Shown: piece after piece, positions 27,428-35,982 of the stretch
How the letters are laid out: the number at the start of each line of letters is the position of its first letter
How positions within the stretch are numbered: position 1 is the stretch's first letter
The notes under the pieces: generated by a model
The model's input: only the letters and a program-made list of their open reading frames with translations
Databases searched by the model: none
Told to the model about the DNA's origin: nothing
Translations under genes and position numbers: made by a program
From: Ottowia massiliensis
GTDB lineage: Bacteria > Pseudomonadota > Gammaproteobacteria > Burkholderiales > Burkholderiaceae_C
Length of the DNA stretch: 64,000 bases
Assembly: GCF_900240305.1 (NCBI RefSeq)
Contig: NZ_LT964854.1
Coordinates: 1,674,001-1,738,000 of the forward strand
Direction of reading: 5' to 3'

Positions 27428-28261
27428 TCAGGGCTGTGCGTGAGTGGTGCTGATGCCGTGCAGCCGCAAGGCGTAGCCGCCGGAGTGGCGCAAGTCCGCC
27501 GAGGCAATGGCTTGCGGCTGGCGCTGGTGGCGCGCCGCCACTTCGCCCGCCGTGGCCGCGAACTGCGCCAGGCGCGTGACCAGCTCGTCCGCCGTGCCGC
27601 CGCCCAGCTCCAGCGTGGCGTTCTGGTTCAGGCGGGCGCGCCAGTTGCCGCGCTCAAGCAAGGTCAGCTCCTGCATGCGCAGGCCAAGAGGCGCGAGCAG
27701 GGGCGCCAGCCGCTGATACATGGCCAGCACTTCGGCCGCCTGATCCGGCGGCCCATCCAGCCGGGGCATGGAAGACATGGATCCGGATGCGGCCGTTTCG
27801 CTTTCCGGCGCCAGACCGTCAGGATCGGCGCTGCCGTCGTCGTCTCCATCCTGCCCGTCAAAGATTTCGCCTTGGGCATTGAGCAGCTGCTTGCCCTCTT
27901 CTCCCCAGTAGGCCACGGGCACGTGCTCCTGCAAGGTCACGTGCAGCAGATTCGGGAACTCCCGCCGCACCACGGCCCGCCGCACCCAGGGGGCGGATTC
28001 AAAAGCCGCTTGCGCCTGCGCCATTTGCAGGGTGATGAAGTTGCCCTGCAGCAGCGGCACGATGTTGGCTTGCAGGCTGCTTGCGCTGTTGTGCTCCACA
28101 TCGCCATCCACGGTGATTCGCCCTATGGCGAACACGGGCTGGCGCAGCGCCCACCATGCGGCAGCGGCCACGCACGCCAGCGCCACGCCGGCCAGCAGCA
28201 ATCTGGCGGCGAAGTCCATCAGGCGCACGTCCCACGACGCCATGGCAGGCGCGCCGCTCAT
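27428..28261 (-). CDS. ftsQ: Cell division protein FtsQ
   Basis: Bitopic divisome protein, 277 residues from MSGAPAMASWDV. A short cytoplasmic tail, one membrane helix (LLLAGVALACVAAAAWWAL), a POTRA domain (FAIGRITVDGDVEHNSASSLQANI) and the FtsQ beta domain (SAPWVRRAVVRREFPNLLHVTLQEHVPVAYWG) are evident. An unusual acidic, low-complexity insertion, GQDGDDDGSADPDG and onward for about 30 residues, interrupts the beta domain after GEIFD. Its ATG overlaps the ddl stop by 4 bases. Confidence 0.94.
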   Translation of the reverse strand: MSGAPAMASWDVRLMDFAARLLLAGVALACVAAAAWWALRQPVFAIGRITVDGDVEHNSASSLQANIVPLLQGNFITLQMAQAQAAFESAPWVRRAVVRREFPNLLHVTLQEHVPVAYWGEEGKQLLNAQGEIFDGQDGDDDGSADPDGLAPESETAASGSMSSMPRLDGPPDQAAEVLAMYQRLAPLLAPLGLRMQELTLLERGNWRARLNQNATLELGGGTADELVTRLAQFAATAGEVAARHQRQPQAIASADLRHSGGYALRLHGISTTHAQP

Positions 28262-29226
28262 GCGCGGCCCTCCGCGTAGTCCAGCGTGGCCTCGGCCAGC
28301 AGGCGCAGGCACAAGTCCTCGTAGTCCAGGCCCGTGGCGCGGGCGGCCATGGGCGCGAGGGAGTGGCTGGTCATGCCGGGCGAGGTGTTGATCTCCAGCA
28401 GCCAGGGCTGGCGCGTGGCGCGGTCAATCATTACGTCCAGCCGCCCCCAGCCACGGCAGCCGATCACGCGATAGGCGCGCTCGGCCAGGGCATGCAGCCG
28501 GGCTTCTTCCTGCGGCGGCAGGCCGCTGGGCACGTGGTAGCGCGTGTCGTTGCTAAGGTATTTGTGCTCGTAGTCGTAGTTGCCGCCTGGCGCTTCAATG
28601 CGCACGGTGGCTTGTGCTTGCGCCGTCTCGCCCGCGCCCAGCACCAGGCAAGTCACTTCCTCGCCGTCTATGAACTGCTCGCACAGCACGTCGGCGTCCA
28701 GGCGGGCAGCGGCTTCAACGGCGGCGGCCAGCTCGCCGGCCTGCATGACTTTGGTCAGCCCCAGCGAAGAGCCTTCGCGCGCGGGCTTGACGATGAGCGG
28801 CAGCCCCAGCGTCTGCACCACCTCTTGCAACTTCTGCGGGGCATGGCCGCCCTGGCGCAAAAAGACGTGGCGCGGCGTGGGCAGCCCTTCGGCCAGCCAC
28901 ACGCGCTTGGTCATGATTTTGTCGATGGCAATGCTGCAAGCCTGCACGCCCGCGCCGGTGTAGGGCAGGCCCAGCAGCTCCAGCGCGCCCTGCACGGTGC
29001 CGTCTTCGCCGTAGCGGCCATGCAGGGCGATGAAGCAGCGGGCAAAGCCTTCGCGCCGCAGCTCGCCCAGGTCGCGCTCTGCGGGGTCGAAAGGGTGGGC
29101 GTCCACGCCGCGCGCGCGTAGCGCCTGCAAAACGCCCTGTCCCGATTGCAACGAGATTTCGCGCTCCGACGAGCGCCCGCCCATGAGAACGGCCACTTTG
29201 CCAAACGGCTTGTCTTGCACGGTCAT
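28258..29226 (-). CDS. ddl: D-alanine--D-alanine ligase
   Basis: ATP-grasp ligase making the D-Ala-D-Ala dipeptide used by the MurF half of the fusion. 322 residues from MTVQDKPFGKVAVLMGG. Evidence: GGRSSEREISLQSG, ALHGRYGEDGTVQG, LPYTGAGVQACSIAIDK, KPAREGSSLGLTKV, and the C-terminal LEINTSPGMTSHSL metal/substrate motif. It follows murC by 22 bases and overlaps ftsQ by 4. Confidence 0.96.
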   Translation of the reverse strand: MTVQDKPFGKVAVLMGGRSSEREISLQSGQGVLQALRARGVDAHPFDPAERDLGELRREGFARCFIALHGRYGEDGTVQGALELLGLPYTGAGVQACSIAIDKIMTKRVWLAEGLPTPRHVFLRQGGHAPQKLQEVVQTLGLPLIVKPAREGSSLGLTKVMQAGELAAAVEAAARLDADVLCEQFIDGEEVTCLVLGAGETAQAQATVRIEAPGGNYDYEHKYLSNDTRYHVPSGLPPQEEARLHALAERAYRVIGCRGWGRLDVMIDRATRQPWLLEINTSPGMTSHSLAPMAARATGLDYEDLCLRLLAEATLDYAEGRA

Positions 29227-29248
29227 GCTGTTTTCTTCCAATGAATCA

Positions 29249-30667
29249 TCAGGCTGCAATTTTGATAGCAGGCCGGGCCTGCTCCAGCACTTTGGCGGGC
29301 ACGCCGCCAATGGAACCCGCGCCCATGCACATCACCACGTCGCCCGCGCGCGCGTGGGTCAGGATGGCTTGCGGCATGTCGGCAATGTCGTCCACGAACA
29401 CCGGCTCCACCTGGCCTGCCACGCGCAGCGCGCGCGCCAGCGTGCGGCCATCGGCGTGGGCCACAGGCTCTTCGCCGGCGGCATACACCTCGGCCAGCAG
29501 CACAGCGTCGGCACTGCCGATGACTTTCACGAAATCCTCGAAGCAGTCGCGCGTGCGGCTGTAGCGGTGCGGCTGGAAGGCCAGCACCAGCCGCCGCCCC
29601 GGAAACGCGCCGCGCGCCGCCGCCAGCGTGGCCGCCATTTCCACGGGGTGGTGGCCGTAGTCGTCTATCAGCGTGAAGCGCCCGCCTCCGGCGGCCTGCA
29701 CTTCGCCGTAGCGCTGGAAGCGCCGGCCCACGCCGTTGAATTCGGCCAGGGCTTTTTGCACGGCCGCGTCAGGCAGGTTCAGCTCGGTGGCAATGGCAAT
29801 GGCGGCCAGCGCGTTGAGCACGTTGTGCTCGCCCGCCAGATTGAGCGTGACGGGCATGTCCGGCAGGCGTATGCCATTGGCGCGCTGCACCGTGAACTGC
29901 ATCTGGCCGCCAGCGGCGCGCACGTCCACGGCGCGCACTTGCGCATCCTGGCCAAAGCCGTAGGTCGTCACGGGGCAGTTCACCTCTTGCAGGATTTCGC
30001 GCACCGCCGGGCTTTCCACGCACAGCACGGCCACGCCGTAAAAGGGCATGCGGTGCAGGAAGTCGACAAAGGCTTTTTTCAGCCGCGCGAAGTCGTGGCC
30101 GTAGGTTTCCATGTGGTCGGCGTCGATGTTGGTGACGGCCGCCATCACGGGCATGAGGTTGAGAAACGACGCGTCCGATTCATCCGCCTCGGCCACGATG
30201 TATTCGCCCGCGCCCAGCCGCGCATTGACGCCGGCGCTGTTGAGCCGCCCGCCAATCACGAACGTGGGGTCCAGCCCCGCCTCGGCCAGCACGCTGGCCA
30301 CCAGGCTGGTGGTGGTGGTTTTGCCGTGCGTGCCCGCAATGGCGATGCCCTTGCGCAGGCGCATCAGCTCGGCCAGCATCACGGCGCGCGGCACCACGGG
30401 AATGCGCTTTTCGCGCGCGGCCAGCACTTCCGGGTTGTCGGGCTTGACGGCAGTGGAAGTCACCACGGCGTCAGCGCCCTCGATGTGCGCAGCCTCGTGC
30501 CCCACGAAGGCGCGTATGCCCAGCTGCTGCAAGCGCCGCAGCGTGGCGCTGTCGGCCAGGTCCGAGCCGCTGATGACGTAGCCCAGGTTGTGCAGCACTT
30601 CGGCGATGCCGCTCATGCCGGCACCGCCCATACCGACGAAGTGAATGCGGCGTATGGCTTGTTTCAT
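29249..30667 (-). CDS. murC: UDP-N-acetylmuramate--L-alanine ligase
   Basis: First Mur ligase, adding L-Ala to UDP-MurNAc; 472 residues from MKQAIRRIHFVGMGGAGMSG. The ATP loop GTHGKTTTTSLVASVL, the EADESDASFLNL acidic motif and the DDYGHHPVEMAATL domain 3 motif are all present. It is separated from murG by 258 bases that contain a family A repeat, the largest gap within the dcw operon. The extra 27 upstream codons derive from that repeat region. Confidence 0.97.
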   Translation of the reverse strand: MKQAIRRIHFVGMGGAGMSGIAEVLHNLGYVISGSDLADSATLRRLQQLGIRAFVGHEAAHIEGADAVVTSTAVKPDNPEVLAAREKRIPVVPRAVMLAELMRLRKGIAIAGTHGKTTTTSLVASVLAEAGLDPTFVIGGRLNSAGVNARLGAGEYIVAEADESDASFLNLMPVMAAVTNIDADHMETYGHDFARLKKAFVDFLHRMPFYGVAVLCVESPAVREILQEVNCPVTTYGFGQDAQVRAVDVRAAGGQMQFTVQRANGIRLPDMPVTLNLAGEHNVLNALAAIAIATELNLPDAAVQKALAEFNGVGRRFQRYGEVQAAGGGRFTLIDDYGHHPVEMAATLAAARGAFPGRRLVLAFQPHRYSRTRDCFEDFVKVIGSADAVLLAEVYAAGEEPVAHADGRTLARALRVAGQVEPVFVDDIADMPQAILTHARAGDVVMCMGAGSIGGVPAKVLEQARPAIKIAA

Positions 30668-30726
30668 GGTGTCAGGTCTTTCAAGATGTCCAGGGCCTCT
30701 GTTTGCGCGCCTGCACAGCTGGATGA

Positions 30727-30808
30727 TTCGCTTCTTTTTCCATAGCATGATGTCCTAGTGAAACGTGCGCAGCAGGCGTTTTCGATGCCTTTGATTTGCT
30801 CCTGATTC
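30727..30808 (-). repeat. Family A repeat, copy 10, inside the dcw operon
   Basis: Minus-strand copy: TTTTTCCATAGCATGATGTC, CTAGTGAAACGTGCGCAG, stem GGC / GCC, then TTTGATTTGCTCC. It lies between murG and murC in the same sense as the operon. Confidence 0.85.
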
Positions 30809-30925
30809 CGGAGTAACTTGGTGGAATGGCGCAGGCATGCCTTCCAGCCTGCTCCGGGCCGTCCGGCCTGATGGAACGAGGGCCTTGCGCTCTCATCCCG
30901 ACAGCAAGGGGCAAGACTGGGGCGT

Positions 30926-32020
30926 TCATGGCTGGCACAGCTCCTGGCAGGCGTCGGCCACGGCCTGCGCCGCACCGGTTTTCTGTTTTTCCCGGGCCGC
31001 CTGCGCTTGCTTGAGCAGCGCACTGCGGCTGGCGCTGCCCAGCAGGCGCGCGAGCTTTTGCGGCGTGAGATCGGCCTGCTGAATCAGCTGGCCCGCGCCG
31101 GCATCGGTCAGAAAGCGCGCGTTGGCGCTCTGGTGGTCGTCCACGGCGTAGGGAAAAGGCACGAACAGCGCGGCCGCGCCCACGGCGGCCAGCTCCGTCA
31201 CCGTGGCCGCGCCCGCGCGGCAAATCACCCAGTCGGCATCGGCAAACGCCTGCGCCATGTCGTCAATGAAGGGCACGGTTTCGGCCTGCACGCCAGCGGC
31301 GGCGTAGGCGGCCTTGAGCGCATCAATCTGCTTGGCGCCGCTTTGGTGCAGCACCTGCGGGCGCTCGCCTTCAGGCAACAGGGCCAGCGCCTGCGGCACG
31401 ATGTCATTGAGCGCCTTCGCGCCCAGGCTGCCGCCTACCACCAGCAGGCGCAGCGGGCCGCTGCGGCCCGCAAAGCGTTCGGCAGGCGGCGGCACCTGCA
31501 AAAAGGCCGATCGCAACGGGTTGCCCACCCATTCGCCGCGCGGCAGCGTGCCCGGAAAGGCGGTGAACACGCGCCGCGCCAGCCGCGCCAGCAGCCGGTT
31601 GGACAGGCCCGCCACCGAGTTCTGCTCGTGCAGCACCAGCGGCTTGCCGCACAAGGCGCCTGCCAGCGCGCCCGGCACGGTCACGTAGCCGCCCATGCCA
31701 ATCAGCACGTCGGGCCGCACGCGGCGCACCACGGCGCGCGCCTGGCGCAAAGCGCGCCACAGCCGCCAGGGCAGCGCCAGCAGCGCGCGCCAGCCCTTGC
31801 CGCGCACGCCGCCAAATTCAATGGCCTCAAAGGCAAAGCCGCGCGGCGGCGCCAGCTGCTCTTCCATGCTGCCGGGCGTGCCCAGCCAGTGCACGCGCCA
31901 GCCGCGCGCGCGCAGCTCTTCGGCCACGGCCAGGCCGGGAAAGATGTGGCCGCCGGTGCCCCCGGCCATCATCAGGGCGCAAGGCGGCGGGTTCTGGCTT
32001 GTCTGGTTTGCCTGGCTCAT
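30926..32020 (-). CDS. murG: UDP-GlcNAc:lipid I N-acetylglucosaminyltransferase MurG
   Basis: Peripheral membrane glycosyltransferase making lipid II, 364 residues. The N-terminal GGTGGHIFPGLAVAEEL loop, GMGGYVTVPGALAG, HEQNSVAGLSNRLLA and the UDP-GlcNAc site VICRAGAATVTELAAVG are intact. The first ten residues (MSQANQTSQN) are poorly conserved. The ATG overlaps the ftsW stop by 4 bases. The frame remains open further upstream within ftsW but is not homologous. Confidence 0.97.
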   Translation of the reverse strand: MSQANQTSQNPPPCALMMAGGTGGHIFPGLAVAEELRARGWRVHWLGTPGSMEEQLAPPRGFAFEAIEFGGVRGKGWRALLALPWRLWRALRQARAVVRRVRPDVLIGMGGYVTVPGALAGALCGKPLVLHEQNSVAGLSNRLLARLARRVFTAFPGTLPRGEWVGNPLRSAFLQVPPPAERFAGRSGPLRLLVVGGSLGAKALNDIVPQALALLPEGERPQVLHQSGAKQIDALKAAYAAAGVQAETVPFIDDMAQAFADADWVICRAGAATVTELAAVGAAALFVPFPYAVDDHQSANARFLTDAGAGQLIQQADLTPQKLARLLGSASRSALLKQAQAAREKQKTGAAQAVADACQELCQP

Positions 32021-33285
32021 GCGCGCGCTCCATAGCCGTACATCAGCTGGCGGTTTTCCGCGTCCACGCGCAGCACGATGGCCAGCGCCACCAGATTGAC
32101 CACCAGCGCCGAGCCGCCGTAGCTCATGAGCGGCAGCGTCAGCCCCTTGGTGGGCAGCGCGCCCAGATTCACGCCGATGTGAATGAATGCCTGAAAGCCC
32201 AGCCACAGGCCGATGCCCTGCGCCACCAGCCCCGAATACACGCGGTCAATGGCGATGGCCTGCCGCCCGATGAGAAGGATGCGGCGCGTCAGCCACATAA
32301 AGGCCAGCGTCACGCACACCACGCCCGCCAGGCCCAGCTCTTCGCCGATGACGGCCAGCAGAAAGTCGGTGTACGGCTCGGGCAGCCAGTGCAGCTTTTC
32401 CACGCTCGCGCCCAGCCCCACGCCCCACAGCTCGCCGCGCCCCAGCGCGATGAGCGCCTGCGTGAGCTGGTAGCCCTTGTTGCGGGCGATTTCCGGATCC
32501 CAGGGGTTCATGAAGGCCAGCATGCGGGCGCGCCGCATGTCCGAGAAGTACAGGATGAGCGCCATCACCGCCGCCGTGAGCGCCAGCACGATCAGGAAGA
32601 TGCGCCAGTTCACCCCGCCCAGCCACAAAATGCCCAACGCGATGATGGCGATCACGATGAAAGTGCCCATGTCGGGCTGCTTCATCAGCAAGATGCCCAG
32701 CAGGCCCACAATGCCCACCAGCGGAAACACCGTGCGCACGAAGCCGTCGCCGCTCTCAATGCGCCGCACCATGTAGCCCGCCACGTAAAGCGGCGTGACG
32801 ACTTTCAGCAGCTCCGCCGGCTGGAAAGTGAACACGCCGAAGTTGATCCAGCGCCGCGCGTTGTTGTAGACCACGCCCACGCCCGGCAGCAGCACGGCGA
32901 TCAGCAGCGCCAGCATGACCACGAAAATCCAGGATGAATACCGCTCCCACCACAGCATGGGCACCTGAAAGGCCAGCGCGGCGGCAATCAGGCCGATGAC
33001 CATCCACTTGAGCTGCCCCAGCAGGAAGTTGTAGGGCGACAGGTGCGCAAAGCGCGGGCTGTCGGGCAGCGCGATGGTGGCCGAAAACACCATGACCAGC
33101 CCCAGCGCGAGCAGGCACGCGGCCACCCAGATCAGCGCCTGATCCATCTCCGGCACGCGCGTGGGCGTGCTGGCCACGCGCACGTATTGCGCGCCGCCAA
33201 TGCGCACGGGCAAATCGTCCACCGCCGCGCGGGCCGGGCGCGCGGCCCAGCCCGCGCCAAACAGGGATGCGAACAACTGCCTCAC
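32017..33285 (-). CDS. ftsW: Lipid II polymerase FtsW
   Basis: SEDS-family peptidoglycan polymerase of the divisome, about 422 residues with ten hydrophobic helices. Signatures: NNARRWINFGVFTFQPAELLK, KQPDMGTF, WDPEIARNKGYQLTQALIALGRGELWGVGLG, FLLAVIGEELG and a C-terminal PLMSYGGSALVVNLVALAIVL. I chose the GTG at 33285, which overlaps the murD stop as GTGA like other junctions in this operon. No ATG occurs before MDQAL, 46 residues in, which would still include all membrane helices. Confidence 0.93.
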   Translation of the reverse strand: MRQLFASLFGAGWAARPARAAVDDLPVRIGGAQYVRVASTPTRVPEMDQALIWVAACLLALGLVMVFSATIALPDSPRFAHLSPYNFLLGQLKWMVIGLIAAALAFQVPMLWWERYSSWIFVVMLALLIAVLLPGVGVVYNNARRWINFGVFTFQPAELLKVVTPLYVAGYMVRRIESGDGFVRTVFPLVGIVGLLGILLMKQPDMGTFIVIAIIALGILWLGGVNWRIFLIVLALTAAVMALILYFSDMRRARMLAFMNPWDPEIARNKGYQLTQALIALGRGELWGVGLGASVEKLHWLPEPYTDFLLAVIGEELGLAGVVCVTLAFMWLTRRILLIGRQAIAIDRVYSGLVAQGIGLWLGFQAFIHIGVNLGALPTKGLTLPLMSYGGSALVVNLVALAIVLRVDAENRQLMYGYGARA

Positions 33286-34787
33286 GGCGCGGCCTCCAGC
33301 AGCGCGCCCGCTTCGGCGGCCTGCGCCTGCACGGCTTGCGCGAAGGCTTCGGCGCGGTGCGCGTAGTCGCGGAACATGTCCATGCTGGCGCAGGCGGGCG
33401 AGAGCAGCACGGCGTCGCCCGGCTGCGCGGCGCGGCGGCACAGGGCCACGGCCTCGTCCATGCTGGCGGCCTCGTGCAGGCTGACGCCAGTGTCAGCCAG
33501 CGCCTGGCGGATTTGCGGCGCATCGCGCCCGATCAGCACCACCGCGCGGGCGCAGCGCGCCACGGGCGCGGCCAGCGGCGAAAAATCCTGCCCCTTGCCC
33601 AGCCCGCCCAGAATGACAGCCAGCTTGCGGCCGGCCCCCAGGCCTTGCAGGGCCGCCACGGTGGCGCCCACGTTCGTGCCTTTGCTGTCGTCAAAGTATT
33701 CGACCCCGGCAAAGCGGCCTATGGATTGCACGCGGTGCGGCTCGCCCCGGTATTCGCGCAGGCCGTAGAGCATGGGCGCCAGCGGGCAGCCCGCCGCGTG
33801 CGCCAGCGCCAGCGCCGCCAGCGCGTTGAGCGCGTTGTGGCGGCCCTGAATGCGCAGGGCGTCTGCGGGCATGAGGCGCTGCAAGTGCAGCGCATCGTCC
33901 GCGCCCTTTGGGCCTTCGGCATCGTGCGCGCGCACCAGCCAGGTCATGCCATGAACCGTTTCCAGCCCGTAATCGCCTGGCTGCGCGGGCAGGCCGCTGC
34001 CAAAAGTGATGACCGTGCGCGGCGCGGGCCGGGGCGCTCCTTTGGTCGATCCTTTGGCTGTTTTCACTGCCACGGGCGCGGGGCGCATGGCGGCCACCCA
34101 TTCGTCATCGCGGTTGAGCACCATCGCGCCAGCTGCGCCAAACACGCGCGCCTTGGCCGCCGCGTAAGCCTGCATGCTGCCGTGCCAGTCCAGATGGTCT
34201 TGCGTGACGTTGAGCACGGTGGCCGCCGCCGGCTCGAAGGCATGCGCGGCGTCCAGCTGAAAGCTGGACAGCTCCAGCACCCAGACATCAGGCAGGGCAT
34301 CGGCTTGCAGCCTTTCGGTGAGCGTGTCCAGCAGCGTGGGGCCGATGTTGCCGGCCACGGCCACTGTTTTGCCCGCGCGCTCTGCGAGCTGGCCCGTGAG
34401 CGCCGTCACGGTGGTCTTGCCATTGGTGCCCGTGATGGCGATGACGGCGGGCGCGTAGCCGCGCTGCGCCTTCAGGTCGGCCAGCGCCTGGCTGAACAAG
34501 TCCAGCTCGCCCGATACGGCCACGCCGCGCCGCGCCGCTTCGTCCAGCACGGGCTGCAACTGGGCCGGGGCCAGGCCGGGGCTGCGCAGCACGCAAGTCA
34601 CGGTTTCATCCACCAGGCTGGCGGTCAGTGCGCCGCCCGCAAAGCGCACGCCTTCAGGCAGGCTGGCGCGCTGCGGCGGGGCCTCGCGCGTGTCGGCCAC
34701 CGTCACCTGGTCGCCCTGGCGCAAGCGCCAGCGCGCCATCGCCAGCCCCGAAAGGCCCAGACCCAGAATCAGCACGTGTGCGCCCAT
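33282..34787 (-). CDS. murD: UDP-N-acetylmuramoyl-L-alanine--D-glutamate ligase
   Basis: Second Mur ligase; 501 residues. LILGLGLSGLAMARW is the N-terminal UDP-binding fold, AITGTNGKTTVTALTG the ATP loop, LELSSFQLDA the domain 2 motif, and YFDDSKGTNVGATVAAL the C-terminal domain. It is slightly longer than average because of inserts such as TAKGSTKGAPRPAP. It begins 5 bases after mraY ends. Confidence 0.96.
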   Translation of the reverse strand: MGAHVLILGLGLSGLAMARWRLRQGDQVTVADTREAPPQRASLPEGVRFAGGALTASLVDETVTCVLRSPGLAPAQLQPVLDEAARRGVAVSGELDLFSQALADLKAQRGYAPAVIAITGTNGKTTVTALTGQLAERAGKTVAVAGNIGPTLLDTLTERLQADALPDVWVLELSSFQLDAAHAFEPAAATVLNVTQDHLDWHGSMQAYAAAKARVFGAAGAMVLNRDDEWVAAMRPAPVAVKTAKGSTKGAPRPAPRTVITFGSGLPAQPGDYGLETVHGMTWLVRAHDAEGPKGADDALHLQRLMPADALRIQGRHNALNALAALALAHAAGCPLAPMLYGLREYRGEPHRVQSIGRFAGVEYFDDSKGTNVGATVAALQGLGAGRKLAVILGGLGKGQDFSPLAAPVARCARAVVLIGRDAPQIRQALADTGVSLHEAASMDEAVALCRRAAQPGDAVLLSPACASMDMFRDYAHRAEAFAQAVQAQAAEAGALLEAAP

Positions 34788-34791
34788 CGCC

Positions 34792-35982
34792 CTACCTCAG
34801 CTTCAGCGTTGCCAGCCCGGCCATGCACAGCAGCATGGTGATGATCCAGAAGCGGATGACCACTTGCGTTTCGGCCCAGCCCTGTTTTTCAAAGTGATGG
34901 TGCAGCGGCGCCATCTTCAGCAGCCGCCGGCCTTCGCCGTAGCGGCGTTTGGTGTATTTGAAATAGGCCACTTGCGCGACGACCGACAGCACCTCGGCCA
35001 CGAACACGCCGCCCATGATGGCCAGCACGATTTCCTGGCGCACCACCACGGCCACCGCGCCCAGCGCGCCGCCCAGCGCCAGCGCGCCCACATCGCCCAT
35101 GAACACGCGCGCCGGCGGCGCGTTGAACCACAAAAAAGCCAGGCCCGCGCCCATCATGGCGGCGCAAAACACCAGCACTTCTCCCGCGCCGGGAATAAAG
35201 GGAAACAGCAGGTATTTCGAGAACACCGCGCTGCCGCTCACGTAGGCGAAGATGCCCAGCGAGGAGCCGACCATGATGACCGGCATGATGGCCAGCCCGT
35301 CCAGCCCGTCGGTGAAGTTCACGGCGTTGCTGGAGCCGACGATGACGCAAAAGCTCAGCGCCACAAAACCCAGCACGCCCGCCGGGTAGCCGATTTCCTT
35401 GAAAAACGGCACCAGCAGCGTCAGCCGCGCGGCGTTTTCGGGCGCGAAATCCAGCGGCAGGCCCGCCGCCACCCATTGCGTGAACAGCGCCCAGGCTTCC
35501 TGCGTGGAATTGCCCAGCAGGCTGAAGGCCAGCAGCAGCACGGCCAGCAGGCCCACCAGCGTCTGCCACATGAATTTCTCGCGCGAGCGCATGCCCTCCG
35601 GGTCTTTGCGCACCACCTTGCGCCAGTCGTCCACCCAGCCGATGGCGCCAAAGCCAAAAGTCACCAGCAGCACGATCCACACGAAGCGGTTGGAGAGGTC
35701 AAACCACAGCAGCGTGGCCACCGCAATGGCCAGCAGCACCAGCACGCCGCCCATCGTGGGCGTGCCGTTTTTGGCCAGGTGCGTCTGCATGGCGTAAGCG
35801 CGCACGGGCTGGCCGATCTTCAGCTCCGTCAGGCGGCGGATGACCCAGGGGCCAAAGGCAATGCCGATCAGCAGCGCCGTCATGGCGGCCATGACGGCGC
35901 GGAAGGTGATGTACTGAAAGATGCGCAGGAAACCCCACTCGGGCATCACGCCTTGCAGCCACGCGGCCAGATTAAGCAGCAC
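34792..35982 (-). CDS. mraY: Phospho-N-acetylmuramoyl-pentapeptide transferase
   Basis: Polytopic enzyme making lipid I, 396 residues, ten membrane helices. Motifs: KNGTPTMGGVLVLLAI, GFGAIGWVDDWRKVV with the catalytic Asp pair, NFTDGLDGLAIMP and MAPLHHHFEKQGW. I chose a GTG start at 35982 (VLLNLAAWLQG) because GGAG lies 6 bases upstream and MraY proteins begin LLNLA here. It overlaps the end of the murEF gene by 11 bases. The next in-frame ATG would cut into the first helix. Confidence 0.93.
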   Translation of the reverse strand: MLLNLAAWLQGVMPEWGFLRIFQYITFRAVMAAMTALLIGIAFGPWVIRRLTELKIGQPVRAYAMQTHLAKNGTPTMGGVLVLLAIAVATLLWFDLSNRFVWIVLLVTFGFGAIGWVDDWRKVVRKDPEGMRSREKFMWQTLVGLLAVLLLAFSLLGNSTQEAWALFTQWVAAGLPLDFAPENAARLTLLVPFFKEIGYPAGVLGFVALSFCVIVGSSNAVNFTDGLDGLAIMPVIMVGSSLGIFAYVSGSAVFSKYLLFPFIPGAGEVLVFCAAMMGAGLAFLWFNAPPARVFMGDVGALALGGALGAVAVVVRQEIVLAIMGGVFVAEVLSVVAQVAYFKYTKRRYGEGRRLLKMAPLHHHFEKQGWAETQVVIRFWIITMLLCMAGLATLKLR

